The translations under genes were made by a program, and so were the position numbers. Source: Bacteroidia bacterium (GTDB taxonomy: Bacteria; Bacteroidota; Bacteroidia; B-17B0; Aurantibacillaceae). From it: a stretch of DNA of 64,000 nucleotides. Each line of letters starts with the position of its first letter. Positions within the stretch are counted from its first letter, which is position 1. Under the pieces are notes generated by a model. It saw only the letters and a program-made list of their open reading frames with translations, was not told where the DNA came from and did no database searches. The stretch spans positions 1 to 64,000 of the forward strand of contig JAEUTQ010000017.1 of assembly GCA_016787445.1 (NCBI GenBank), in the 5' to 3' direction. Positions 46,624-55,507 of the stretch are shown piece by piece.

Positions 46624-47349
46624 TTATAATAAATAAAAGAATGTAAATACGAATACCCACACTAAATCTACAAAGTGCCAGTATAAACCTACCTTCTCAA
46701 CCATTTCATAATGACCGCGACGTTCGTAGGTACCTTTTAATACATTCATAAAGATCACAAAATTGATGACTACCCCGGAAAATACGTGGGTACCATGGAA
46801 ACCTGTAATAAAAAAGAAGAAATTGGCAAATTGAGGCACGCCATATTCATTCACAGTCATGTTTGCGCCATAAATGCGCTCTAATACATATTTACCTTGT
46901 TCTTGGTCCCACACATTACGCATAGCACCTTCACTAGTTCCTACAATAAAGTGATACCACTCCCAAGCCTGAGAGCCTACGAATGCTAAACCACCAATAA
47001 TAGTCCATAACATCCAAATAATAACGCCTTTTTTATCGTTTCTGTGACCGGCTTCTACAGCTAATACCATAGTAACCGAAGACATAATTAAGATAAAGGT
47101 CATTAAACCTACATAGGCTAATGGTAAGTGTTGTTCAACAAATGGAAAGTGAGTAAATACGTTTTCAGCTTTAGGCCATACTTCAGCGTATTTATGTCTG
47201 ATAAAGCCGTAAGCGCAAAGTAATCCACCAAAAGTTAAAGCATCGGAGATGAGGAAGAACCACATAAAGATTTTTCCGTAACTGATTCTGAAAGGCGACT
47301 GACCGCCGCTCCAGGCTTCTTTTTGATCGATTTCTACAGAGTGAGCCAT
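46624..47349 (-). CDS. heme-copper oxidase subunit III
   Basis: The 241-residue protein has about five to seven helices, the EAGHRNDKKGVI segment and the C-terminal GFHGTHVFSGVVINF and GLYWHFVDLVWVFVFTFFYL, which are typical of subunit III of cytochrome oxidases. It belongs to the longer of the two subunit III copies in the cluster. Subunits I and II are not in the window. Spacing to the next gene is about 40 nt on both sides. Confidence 0.93.
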   Translation of the reverse strand: MAHSVEIDQKEAWSGGQSPFRISYGKIFMWFFLISDALTFGGLLCAYGFIRHKYAEVWPKAENVFTHFPFVEQHLPLAYVGLMTFILIMSSVTMVLAVEAGHRNDKKGVIIWMLWTIIGGLAFVGSQAWEWYHFIVGTSEGAMRNVWDQEQGKYVLERIYGANMTVNEYGVPQFANFFFFITGFHGTHVFSGVVINFVIFMNVLKGTYERRGHYEMVEKVGLYWHFVDLVWVFVFTFFYLL

Positions 47350-47387
47350 AGTTTTAACAAAATTTAGAGTTTATTACGACTGCAATT

Positions 47388-47993
47388 TTAACGAATAAAA
47401 TATAAAAACAAAAATAAATATACCCATAAAACGCTCAAAAAGTGCCAATAAATGGCGCAGAGCTCAACTCCCAAGGCGTTTTCAGAGCTATATTTCTTCC
47501 GTAAAGAATTTATCAACACGAACATAAGGGAAATTAAACCACCCGCTAAATGCGCCCAATGTGCCCAAATAAAGAAGATAAAAAAGGAGCCCGATGGATT
47601 ACTATATTTACCTCCGAACACGATTTTATTATCAAACAATTCTTTCCAGCCCATGTATTGCAATCCTGAAAATATCAGTGCTAAAATAAATGTGAGGAGA
47701 GCCCCGGTGAACACCCCTTTATTATCTCCTTTTTTAACGGCCTTTTGAGCATAAATGAATGTTATACTGCTTGTTACGATAAATGCGGTACTAATAATAA
47801 ACATGGATGGTACTTCAAATTGTAGCCAATTTCCTGCCCCTTGTCTAACAATATAAGCGCTTGTTAAACCGGCCCAAAACATAAGCATGCTAATAATGGC
47901 TATCCAAAGTAATGCTTTTGCTGTTTTTTTGTGAGCTGCTTTTAAGTCGATTTGTAAATCCGGACTTGGTTCAAATTTAATTTCTTCTGCCAT
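47388..47993 (-). CDS. heme-copper oxidase subunit III, second copy
   Basis: The 201-residue protein has five helices and ends CAIYWHFLSVLWVYLFLFLYF, with WAHWAHLAGGLISL before it. It matches subunit III but differs from the neighbour at 46624, with a shorter loop region. Paired subunit III genes are usual in Bacteroidota caa3-type operons. It starts 4 nt after the ctaB stop. Confidence 0.9.
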   Translation of the reverse strand: MAEEIKFEPSPDLQIDLKAAHKKTAKALLWIAIISMLMFWAGLTSAYIVRQGAGNWLQFEVPSMFIISTAFIVTSSITFIYAQKAVKKGDNKGVFTGALLTFILALIFSGLQYMGWKELFDNKIVFGGKYSNPSGSFFIFFIWAHWAHLAGGLISLMFVLINSLRKKYSSENALGVELCAIYWHFLSVLWVYLFLFLYFIR

Positions 47994-47997
47994 GGTG

Positions 47998-48927
47998 TTA
48001 TGCTTTTGTCATTAATGCTAATTGTACTACCGGTAAATAAATTATTGCTACCACAAACAATTTCTTAGCCGATTCAATTGTAGTTATTCTGTAAAAGTTA
48101 TAAGCTTGTATTACTAATGTAATTCCACATACAAACACCACTAAGGCTGTTAACCAACCAACGTAATTAAACGCATAAGGCAGCAAGCTTATTGGAGTGA
48201 GAAATATAGAATACACTAAAATCTGGTTTTTTGAAACATTATCTCTTCCTCCGGACGAAGGCAACATTAAAAAGCCGGCTTTTTGATAATCATCGTGATT
48301 AAACCAGGCTAATGACCAAAAATGAGGAAATTGCCAGAAAAACTGAATTATAAATAATAGAAAAGCGAAAAACGAAATGTTTCCAAAACCTTCAGTTGCT
48401 GCAACAGCCCCAATCAATGTTGGTAAGGCTCCGGGAAAAGCACCAACAAATACGGAGAAAGGTGTAATCCTTTTTAAAGGGGTATAGGCCAAAGCGTATA
48501 ATACAATGGAAATAAATCCTAAAATTCCGCTTAAAGGGTTCGTATAAACCCATAGCATAACAGTTCCGCCAATTCCAAAAATAGAACAAAACAAAAGAGA
48601 TTCGACATTGCTAAGTTTATTGGTTGGCATCGGACGGTTTTTTGTACGATCCATTAGTTTGTCGAGGTCTTTTTCGATAACCTGATTAAAACCGTTTGCT
48701 GCCGCTGTTACCATAAAGCCACCTACAGACAAGGCAATGATTTGTTTAGCGCTAATGTTTTCAGCCACGGTAAAATAAGTCACAACGGCTGAGAAAACTA
48801 CAAGTGCTGCTAAGCGGTATTTTGTAAGCTTAACAAAAGCCTGAAATTTTGAATAATCGGCAAGTTCTGTTTTAATATCTTTTTCGGCTGTGTTCAAGGG
48901 CGCCACAAAGGTAATGAAATATGCCAA
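47998..48927 (-). CDS. ctaB: heme O synthase (protoheme IX farnesyltransferase)
   Basis: CtaB farnesylates heme B to heme O for the oxidase. The 309-residue protein is a UbiA-superfamily polytopic enzyme with the ANGFNQVIEKDLDKLMDRTK motif (N-x3-E-x2-x-D, about 90-105; Asp-rich) and NRPMPTNKLS, then SLAWFNHDDYQKAGFLMLP near 215. The context with coxC and coxIV genes confirms the role. Start ATG at 48927; 15 nt separate it from the upstream membrane protein gene, so the operon may begin upstream. Confidence 0.93.
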   Translation of the reverse strand: MAYFITFVAPLNTAEKDIKTELADYSKFQAFVKLTKYRLAALVVFSAVVTYFTVAENISAKQIIALSVGGFMVTAAANGFNQVIEKDLDKLMDRTKNRPMPTNKLSNVESLLFCSIFGIGGTVMLWVYTNPLSGILGFISIVLYALAYTPLKRITPFSVFVGAFPGALPTLIGAVAATEGFGNISFFAFLLFIIQFFWQFPHFWSLAWFNHDDYQKAGFLMLPSSGGRDNVSKNQILVYSIFLTPISLLPYAFNYVGWLTALVVFVCGITLVIQAYNFYRITTIESAKKLFVVAIIYLPVVQLALMTKA

Positions 48928-48942
48928 TTTAAATATTAGAAT

Positions 48943-50784
48943 CTAATAAATAGTTAAGTTGCTTTTACTGTTAATATTAAACCATCTTACACCTTCATGA
49001 ACAATGTCGATTTCCAACAGATACTCACCTTTTTTAATATTTTCAAGATTTATTGATAAACCATTTTTTATAGAAGAGTTAGCAGGAATATCCAACTCAA
49101 TAATGCTTCGAGCGCCATCGTGAACCAATAATTTCCCATCTTTTGTATATAAGTGATACGATAGCCATAGTCGTTTCTCATTGCTTATAGAAGACGGAAA
49201 GTTGCTGTCTGTTTTATTAACTAAGCTAATTTCAATCTGTCGTTGTTTATTGCTAAGTAATTTGTATTCTTTTTCTGAAATTATTAAAATGTTATCAGAA
49301 TTAAAATTACGTTCATTTAATTGCCAATCTTGAACTGTATTTGGTTTTTGGTAATATTCATCTTCAAAATTGAAATAGTTTTTGTTAAAACTGTCTGTGT
49401 TTAAATTAAACCAATATGGTAAAAATTGAATTCCAATGAAACATTTAGGTTGAGTTTTAATAATAGAATCAAACTGAGAAGTGTTAATTACTGAAAAAAA
49501 GGTCATTGAATTCTTTGGGTTTTCAAGTGATGAAAGTAGTAAGCTTTCGAAGGACAAATCCCAGTCTACCCACACGGTTTTCCAATCAAAGTTCCAAGCA
49601 CATACAACAAACTTCTTTCCTTCTCTATTTCGTAAGTTTTCTATGGTTCGTTCAATGTATTTAGTTCTGTCATATATACTGAGTCCGGATTTTGTGAGTT
49701 TGTAGAAATTAAAACTTAACACGATAAGCACTAAACCAAAAATATATTTGTACTTAAAATGGAAAAGAAAATTCTGACTAATAGAAACTCCAATAATCAC
49801 ACCAAACAAGCAATAGTAATTTTGATAATTTAGTGGAGAGTCATGGTTAGTGTTATAAGCAATTACAAGTATAATGAGACCAATAAAACCAGTAACAAGT
49901 ATTAAAGATTGTAACCAAAATCTTCTTAAAAGCAGAAAAAGAATTACGACAACAAAAATCAGAATGTTAACTAAAAAGTGATTTACAAAAAACTCCTTAA
50001 AAAACTGAAAGGATTCAATATTATTTAGATCAGTTAATACTTTTTTAAACTCATTTATTCCAATCATCTTTGAAGCATCGTATGAGTCTTTTGGTATTAG
50101 TAAAATTTTTAATGCTAAAATAATAATAGGTAAAAAGGATACTAAAACAATGGACGGTTTGAATTCCCTATTTTCAATAAGCATTGCTAATTTATAAAAG
50201 AACCAAAACAAAATCGGAACGATAGCCAAAACGTGGGTGTATGCAATTAATAAACTACAGGCTAATACAAAGAAAATTATTGCTACATATCCTTTTTTCG
50301 TAATTATATTCTCATTTAAATATTCAATTAAAGCAAATAGGATAAACATTAATCCAAAAGTTGAGTGAATTTCCGAGACAGGGTAGTAAAAACTGTATCT
50401 ATAGAAAAGAATAATAGACAATAAATAACTGAATGCTAGCTTGTAGTTTTTTAATGCTTTAAGGATTATTGTAAAAAAAATAAAATTCCAAATAGCAAAC
50501 GAAATCGAATAAAGAAAAAGGAAACCTTTTAAATTTATTCCGCATTTAATTCCTAAAAGCGGAAGCAATTGAGTATAAAATGCCCCCCATCTATCGTTTT
50601 CAATATTGAAGTTTTCTCTATGAAGTATTTTAAATGAATAGTAAGCTGCATCAAAAGAAACTGTCCGTTCTAGGTAAAAAAAAGCACAATAGATGAAGTA
50701 AATCGTAAAGAATAAAATGCCTGTCCAAAAAACAATACGTTTAGCGTTATACTGGGTAGGATATGAATTAATTTCAAATGGCAT
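48943..50784 (-). CDS. polytopic membrane protein, glycosyltransferase-like
   Basis: The 613-residue protein has about 10-12 hydrophobic helices in the first 370 residues (RIVFWTGILFFTIYFIYCAFFYLE at the start) and a soluble beta-rich C-terminal domain. This fits GT-C-type mannosyltransferase or dolichyl-P-linked enzymes, but no DE/DD catalytic pair in the first loop is assured. The frame extends seven codons upstream to 50805 inside the ABC gene; the ATG at 50784, 1 nt after the ABC stop, fits better. Its position between an ABC exporter and ctaB suggests shared transcription. Function unsure. Confidence 0.6.
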   Translation of the reverse strand: MPFEINSYPTQYNAKRIVFWTGILFFTIYFIYCAFFYLERTVSFDAAYYSFKILHRENFNIENDRWGAFYTQLLPLLGIKCGINLKGFLFLYSISFAIWNFIFFTIILKALKNYKLAFSYLLSIILFYRYSFYYPVSEIHSTFGLMFILFALIEYLNENIITKKGYVAIIFFVLACSLLIAYTHVLAIVPILFWFFYKLAMLIENREFKPSIVLVSFLPIIILALKILLIPKDSYDASKMIGINEFKKVLTDLNNIESFQFFKEFFVNHFLVNILIFVVVILFLLLRRFWLQSLILVTGFIGLIILVIAYNTNHDSPLNYQNYYCLFGVIIGVSISQNFLFHFKYKYIFGLVLIVLSFNFYKLTKSGLSIYDRTKYIERTIENLRNREGKKFVVCAWNFDWKTVWVDWDLSFESLLLSSLENPKNSMTFFSVINTSQFDSIIKTQPKCFIGIQFLPYWFNLNTDSFNKNYFNFEDEYYQKPNTVQDWQLNERNFNSDNILIISEKEYKLLSNKQRQIEISLVNKTDSNFPSSISNEKRLWLSYHLYTKDGKLLVHDGARSIIELDIPANSSIKNGLSINLENIKKGEYLLEIDIVHEGVRWFNINSKSNLTIY

Positions 50785-50785
50785 A

Positions 50786-52522
50786 CTAGTTCTTCTGTAA
50801 CTCAAATAAGTCGTAGTATTTTCCTTTTAAATTTAACAGATCCTGATGGGTTCCGCTTTCCGCAATCCGTCCATCACTCAAATAAAGAATCTTATTAGCA
50901 CCTTTAATGCTTGAAATGCGAGGGCTTATAATTATACATGTTTTGCCATGCATAATTTGTTTAAGGTTGTTTAATATTTGAGCTTCCGTTTCGGTATCAA
51001 CGGCCGATAAACAGTCGTCAAAAATTAAAATTTCCGGATTCTTGATAATTGCTCTGGCAATGGAAACACGTTGCTTTTGCCCCCCCGATAAGGTAATTCC
51101 CCGCTCTCCAACCATGGTCTCAAATTTTTCAGGAAATGACATGATATTGTCGTAAACCGAAGCTTTTTTGGCAGCTTCTTCAATATCTGTTTTGGTGAAA
51201 TTATTGTTGCCTGAAAATGAAATATTATTGGCAATTGTATCACTGAACAAAAAAACTTCCTGCGGTACAATCCCCATATTATTTCTTAAATGATATAAAT
51301 GATGTTGTTTAATGTTTTTATGGTTCACAGAAATTTCTCCGCTGTCACAATCATAAATCCGACTTAATAATTGAGCAATGGTAGATTTTCCGGAGCCTAC
51401 CGGACCTGTAATTCCTAACACTTCTCCTTTTTTAAGTTCAAAGGAGACATTATCGAGTGCCTTGATTCCTGTTTCAGGGTAAGTAAATGACACATTTTTA
51501 AACTCAATATCTCCTGCAACATCCGTTTTTTCATTCGATGGATTTACTATAGTTGGCTTTACACTTAAGAACTCATTAATTCTTTCTTGCGAAGCGGCGG
51601 CACGTTGCACCAACGATGTTACCCAGCCTAAGGATGCAAACGGCCAAGTGAGTCGGAATACATTCATGATAAATTCCGGAATATTTCCAGCCTCAATTTT
51701 TTTCTGCGTAACCAGATACCCGCCATACCACACCGTTATCAATACACTCATGCCAATCATTAAAACCATGGTTGGTTGAAAGTAGGATTCGATGGTTGCG
51801 AGTTTCAGATTCTCTTTTTTGTAGTTTTCGCCTTTTTCATTGATAGTTTCACTAAAAAACTTTTCGCGGGCATACGCTTTTACAACGCGAATAGAGGCAA
51901 AGCTCTCTTGCGCATGAGACGTTAAATTCGATAATTCTTGTTGTACCTTGTTACTTCTTTGATTAATTAAATTGGAAACTTTATAAATGATAAACGACAA
52001 AATAGGCAATGGTATAAATACCATCAGAGTTAATTGAACATTTACACTTAACATAAACGCAACAACTGTTATAATGGTTACAACGGTATTTACCATGTAC
52101 ATCACAGCGGGCCCGGTATACATACGCACTTTACCAACATCTTCCGTAATCCTATTCATTAAATCGCCGGTACTGTTTTGTTTGTAAAAGGAAATGTCGA
52201 GTTTTTGGTAGTGATCGTAAATTTCGTTTTTCTGATCGTATTCGATATGCCTACTCATCACAATGATGGTTTGTCGCATTAAAAACATAAACAAACCACT
52301 TATAAGTGCAAGTCCGATAATGGTTAATCCATAATAGATAAATACCGAATTATCACCAAAATTCTTATCGTTTATTAATTTAAGTAAGGTATTAGTGCCT
52401 TTACGTACGATAACAGCCTGATAGGTGCCAAAAATGGTAGATAGGGATACAAACAAAATTCCCAAAAGAAGAAGCCACTTATATTTTACAAAATAGTGAT
52501 TAAGGCTGAGTAATGATTTCAC
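50786..52522 (-). CDS. ABC exporter, fused permease and ATPase
   Basis: The 578-residue half-transporter has six helices (about 15-310) with the intracellular loop SFYKQNSTGDLMNRITEDVGKVR, then an ATPase domain. The ATPase has GPVGSGKSTIAQLL (Walker A, about 376), the Q-loop PQEVFLF, the signature LSGGQKQRVSIARAI at about 481, and ILIFDDCLSAVD as Walker B. The D in ILIFDD-C replaces the usual E, so hydrolysis may be altered, though some exporters have it. Starts with GTG (4 nt from a TAAATTTG box). It is an exporter of MsbA/multidrug type; the substrate is unknown. Confidence 0.88.
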   Translation of the reverse strand: MKSLLSLNHYFVKYKWLLLLGILFVSLSTIFGTYQAVIVRKGTNTLLKLINDKNFGDNSVFIYYGLTIIGLALISGLFMFLMRQTIIVMSRHIEYDQKNEIYDHYQKLDISFYKQNSTGDLMNRITEDVGKVRMYTGPAVMYMVNTVVTIITVVAFMLSVNVQLTLMVFIPLPILSFIIYKVSNLINQRSNKVQQELSNLTSHAQESFASIRVVKAYAREKFFSETINEKGENYKKENLKLATIESYFQPTMVLMIGMSVLITVWYGGYLVTQKKIEAGNIPEFIMNVFRLTWPFASLGWVTSLVQRAAASQERINEFLSVKPTIVNPSNEKTDVAGDIEFKNVSFTYPETGIKALDNVSFELKKGEVLGITGPVGSGKSTIAQLLSRIYDCDSGEISVNHKNIKQHHLYHLRNNMGIVPQEVFLFSDTIANNISFSGNNNFTKTDIEEAAKKASVYDNIMSFPEKFETMVGERGITLSGGQKQRVSIARAIIKNPEILIFDDCLSAVDTETEAQILNNLKQIMHGKTCIIISPRISSIKGANKILYLSDGRIAESGTHQDLLNLKGKYYDLFELQKN

Positions 52523-52526
52523 GCTG

Positions 52527-52534
52527 CAAATTTA
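52527..52534 (-). promoter_or_regulatory. -7 box TAAATTTG next to the GTG start at 52522
   Basis: CAAATTTA on plus is TAAATTTG on minus, a full match, 4 nt from the GTG. It would give a leaderless transcript. No TTG at -33. Confidence 0.4.
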
Positions 52535-52583
52535 CGCTTTAATTTAAACTGGTTATGCTGGAATAGTTTGTATTTTTACAGTA

Positions 52584-53909
52584 ATGATTTTAATGTTCCT
52601 GAGAATAATCATGAGTTTAAGCCTTAACAGTTTTTACAAACGCATTAAGGTGAAGAATAAGCGTGTGCTTGAAGCTGATGCGCCTATGATTTTAGCATTA
52701 AATCATCCGAATGCCTTCATGGATCCGGTTGTTTTCTCTTTAGTAGTTTACCCTCCAAAGTTTAAATATCTGGCCAGAGGCGATGCTTTTAAACCCGGCA
52801 TAGCAGCTTATTTGTTGGAATCCCTAGGACTAGCACCTATTTATCGCATACAAGATGGTGGTAAAGAGGGTCTTCAAAAGAATAGTGAAACCTATGACCG
52901 CGTTAATTATTTTTTACGTAAACGCTCAAAAATTATCGTGTTTGCGGAAGGTCTTTGCATTCAGGAACGTCGTTTGCGTCCAATTAAGAAGGGCGTGCCA
53001 CGAATGGTTTTCGGAGCTATGGATGCGATCCAGAATCCGGATTTTGTAGTGGTACCGGTTGGAATTAATTATAGTGAGGCGAGTAAGGTCGGAAGCTCAA
53101 TGTTTTATAATATAGGAGAGCCTATTCGGGTGGCTGACTTCTATGAAGAATATAAAGAGCATCCATCCAAGACCTATAATAAGTTTATTAAGGTTTTGGA
53201 ACCCCGGATGAAGGACTTAATTACGCATATCGACAATCCTGAAAACGACAAGTTGGTTCCATGGCTCGAAAAAATATTCATGCGCGATTTATGTAAACAA
53301 CAAAAATTAAAATTCAGAGATCCCGAACATGAATTTATCATCACAAAAGAAATAACTGAAAAAGTAAATACAGCTGATCAGGAACAAAAAGAAACGATTG
53401 TAGAACTTAACGCCAGATGCGAAAAGTATTTTAAGCATTTAAATTTAATGGGGGTAAAGGATTGGGTGGTGAATCCTTCCAACAAATGGCAATTAAGTTG
53501 GATGCATGTGATTTTAAGATTGCTTTTAATCATAGCTGTTTTACCAATTATTATTCGCGGAATGTTAGGGAACTATCTGCCGTATAAAATATCTGAAACA
53601 ATCGTAAAGAAAAAAGTAAAGCACATTGAATTTAATTCTTCATTTAATTTAGGCATTGGTACTTTTCTGACTTTATTCTTCTATATTTTTCAATTTATCA
53701 TTGCCTACGTTGTTGCGCCGCATATTGGATGGCCGCTTTTGGTGGTTTTGGTGTCTTTCCTAACCGGTAAATTCACCTTGAATTTTTACCCTTTTATTTT
53801 AAAAACTAAAGGGATAATGAAAGCGTTAACTAATAAAATCGGATTACGTAATCTAAGAGAGGAACGCGCTCAAATCGTTGAGTTATTTGCCTTAATTAAC
53901 AAAAATTAG
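52584..53909 (+). CDS. 1-acyl-glycerol-3-phosphate acyltransferase-like protein
   Basis: The 441-residue protein belongs to the PlsC superfamily. Motif I is ALNHPNAFMDP (about 37-47), an N-H-P-N-x-F-x-D form with five residues between His and Asp, unlike the usual H-x4-D. The motif FAEGLCIQERRLRPIKKG at about 118-135 is block III, with VVPVGINY as block IV. The C-terminal half has two to three membrane segments (about 310-330, 355-385). It probably acylates a lysophospholipid or related lipid in the membrane. It is divergent from the ABC exporter and the start choice (ATG, MILMFLRII) is not firm. Confidence 0.82.
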   Translation: MILMFLRIIMSLSLNSFYKRIKVKNKRVLEADAPMILALNHPNAFMDPVVFSLVVYPPKFKYLARGDAFKPGIAAYLLESLGLAPIYRIQDGGKEGLQKNSETYDRVNYFLRKRSKIIVFAEGLCIQERRLRPIKKGVPRMVFGAMDAIQNPDFVVVPVGINYSEASKVGSSMFYNIGEPIRVADFYEEYKEHPSKTYNKFIKVLEPRMKDLITHIDNPENDKLVPWLEKIFMRDLCKQQKLKFRDPEHEFIITKEITEKVNTADQEQKETIVELNARCEKYFKHLNLMGVKDWVVNPSNKWQLSWMHVILRLLLIIAVLPIIIRGMLGNYLPYKISETIVKKKVKHIEFNSSFNLGIGTFLTLFFYIFQFIIAYVVAPHIGWPLLVVLVSFLTGKFTLNFYPFILKTKGIMKALTNKIGLRNLREERAQIVELFALINKN

Positions 53910-53967
53910 TAATTTAGTTTGGCACGTAAATTGAAGTGTTTACGTTATACTATTACCACACATTATT

Positions 53968-54819
53968 ATGAAAGTCATTAAACATACTATCATCGCAGCA
54001 AGTGCAGTTGGTGGCGTTTTGTTAATGTCATCAGCCGGTTTTTTTACTTCAAAAAAAGCAGAATTAAGTCAGATTATAATTGAAAACAATACCGCGAAGG
54101 ATGCTTTACCCGTTCAGCCGAATACCGCTTTTAAAGAGGGAGAGGTATTAACTTATCGTTTGCATTATGGTGTGATGGATGCAGGTGTAGCGGTTTTGGA
54201 AGTAAAACCTTCGATTATGGAAGTGGCCGGACGAAAGGTTTATCATATCGTAGGGAATGGATATTCAAAAGGTACTTTCGATTGGTTTTTTAAAGTTCGT
54301 GATCGTTACGAAACATTTATTGATAAAGATGCCATGGTTCCATGGATGTTTGTAAGAAGAGTAGATGAGGGGGGCTATAAGTTTAGTCAGGATTATACAT
54401 TTAATCATTATACGAAAAAAGTAGATGTTGGCGGCGGCGAAAAAATAGACGTTCCACAAGGCGTTCAAGACATGCTTTCTTCGTTTTATGCCGCGCGGAA
54501 TCTGGATTTTACAAATGCAAAAGAAGGGGATGTGTATACAATAAAAAGTTTCGTTGATAAGGAATTATGGCCAATGAATATCCGCTACGTAGGAAAAGAA
54601 ACAATAGAGTGTGAATTAGGAACTTTTAAATGCTTAAAGTTTCGTCCCATTGTGCAAAAAGGACGCATCTTTAAAAACGAAGAAGACTTAAACGTTTGGA
54701 TTACGGATGATAAAAACCATGTTCCATTACGCGCACAAGCTAAAATCTTAATTGGTTCAATTAAACTCGATATTATTGGCGCAAGCAATTTGGCTAACGC
54801 AACATCAAAAGTGAATTAA
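53968..54819 (+). CDS. DUF3108 secreted protein
   Basis: The 283-residue protein has a signal segment (IIAASAVGGVLLMSSAGFF) and a DUF3108-like fold: FKEGEVLTYRLHYGVMDAGVAVLEV at about 50-75, IVGNGYSKGTFDWFFKVRDRYETF at about 90-115, and YTIKSFVDKELWPMNIRYVGKE near 190. The family is an envelope protein of unknown role, often of lipocalin- or DUF3108-barrel-like build. It starts about 60 nt after the acyltransferase stop. Convergent with the small lipoprotein operon (1-nt gap). Confidence 0.82.
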   Translation: MKVIKHTIIAASAVGGVLLMSSAGFFTSKKAELSQIIIENNTAKDALPVQPNTAFKEGEVLTYRLHYGVMDAGVAVLEVKPSIMEVAGRKVYHIVGNGYSKGTFDWFFKVRDRYETFIDKDAMVPWMFVRRVDEGGYKFSQDYTFNHYTKKVDVGGGEKIDVPQGVQDMLSSFYAARNLDFTNAKEGDVYTIKSFVDKELWPMNIRYVGKETIECELGTFKCLKFRPIVQKGRIFKNEEDLNVWITDDKNHVPLRAQAKILIGSIKLDIIGASNLANATSKVN

Positions 54820-54820
54820 T

Positions 54821-55039
54821 TTATTCTTTAACGGTGCATACAACAGTGGTGTCTTTACTGTTTTTAGCGCAAGCATTTTCCTTATTATTTTTTGTGGAAT
54901 ACACTAAAACGTGAGATTTCTGTTTCGTATATGGATGATCGCACTCACAGGCGTAAGGTTTTAAACACGAATGCATAAAAATCGCTACCAGCGATAAAAC
55001 AAAAATTGTTTTGAGTTTATTTAAGGTTACAAACTTCAT
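54821..55039 (-). CDS. small cysteine-rich lipoprotein, paralog 3
   Basis: The 72-residue protein has a lipoprotein signal (LSLVAIFMHSC, Cys about 25). The mature part follows the pattern C-x5-C-x-C (CLKPYACEC), then 23 residues, C, 10 residues, and C-TVKE at the end. This pattern is shared with the two upstream genes. The ATG at 55039 overlaps the end of the preceding gene by 23 nt. No known family; an envelope role with metal or disulfide cysteines is an inference. Confidence 0.7.
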   Translation of the reverse strand: MKFVTLNKLKTIFVLSLVAIFMHSCLKPYACECDHPYTKQKSHVLVYSTKNNKENACAKNSKDTTVVCTVKE

Positions 55040-55217
55040 TGCTGTCGGCTAAATTAGTACACGCTTTTTTTGAATCTTTTTTATTGCCATTTATATAAAA
55101 TTTTTCAGGCATGGTATCTGTTACACCGGCTGTGTTTTCATAGCATTCGCACAAACGCGATTTCACACAGGCGCCTAACAGAAGAACAGAAACAAGTATC
55201 AGGATAATTTTTTTCAT
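55017..55217 (-). CDS. small cysteine-rich lipoprotein, paralog 2
   Basis: The 66-residue protein has the clearest lipobox (VSVLLLGAC, Cys at 17). The pattern is CVKSRLCEC, 27 residues, C, 9 residues, C-NLK. The frame can extend upstream to 55355, but that lies inside the preceding gene; the signal peptide fixes the ATG at 55217, 1 nt after the stop of paralog 1. It is the middle gene of the three-gene operon. Confidence 0.75.
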   Translation of the reverse strand: MKKIILILVSVLLLGACVKSRLCECYENTAGVTDTMPEKFYINGNKKDSKKACTNLADSNEVCNLK

Positions 55218-55218
55218 T

Positions 55219-55428
55219 TTATTGAACGATACAGCTAACGTTTGAACCGGGTGTATAGGTGTTTTGCAAGGCCTGACAGTAAGTGTTAGCCTCACTTCTC
55301 TTAACACGGGTGTAAGTTGTTTTGTAAATTTCTTTACCATCTTGCGAACAAACACAACTTCTGTCTTTTCGGCAAGAACAGAATAAGCTGATTAACGCAA
55401 CTCCTGTTAGTATGGTTTTTTTATTCAT
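55219..55428 (-). CDS. small cysteine-rich lipoprotein, paralog 1
   Basis: The 69-residue protein has a lipoprotein signal (VALISLFCSC; Cys 19 the likely lipidated one). The pattern is CRKDRSCVC, 23 residues, C, 14 residues, C-IVQ. It is first in the operon, behind a consensus promoter (55447-55475) with an 18-nt leader. No family is recognised by eye. Confidence 0.75.
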   Translation of the reverse strand: MNKKTILTGVALISLFCSCRKDRSCVCSQDGKEIYKTTYTRVKRSEANTYCQALQNTYTPGSNVSCIVQ

Positions 55429-55446
55429 CGGAATTAACTGTTACTA

Positions 55447-55475
55447 CAAAAGTAATTTTTAAATTTATATTTCAA
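55447..55475 (-). promoter_or_regulatory. consensus promoter of the small lipoprotein operon
   Basis: On minus: TTTTG with TTG as complement of CAA 55473-55475, 18 nt spacer, TACTTTTG as complement of 55447-55454. A full TTG/TAnnTTTG match. Confidence 0.62.
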
Positions 55476-55481
55476 AATAAG

Positions 55482-55495
55482 ACTAAATATTTAGT
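55482..55495. promoter_or_regulatory. 14-bp perfect palindrome between divergent genes
   Basis: ACTAAATATTTAGT is a perfect palindrome, 7 nt upstream of the lipoprotein -33 element and 12 nt before the ATG at 55508. It could be an operator or a chance AT-rich palindrome. Confidence 0.3.
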
Positions 55496-55507
55496 TGTAA
55501 GGATAAA

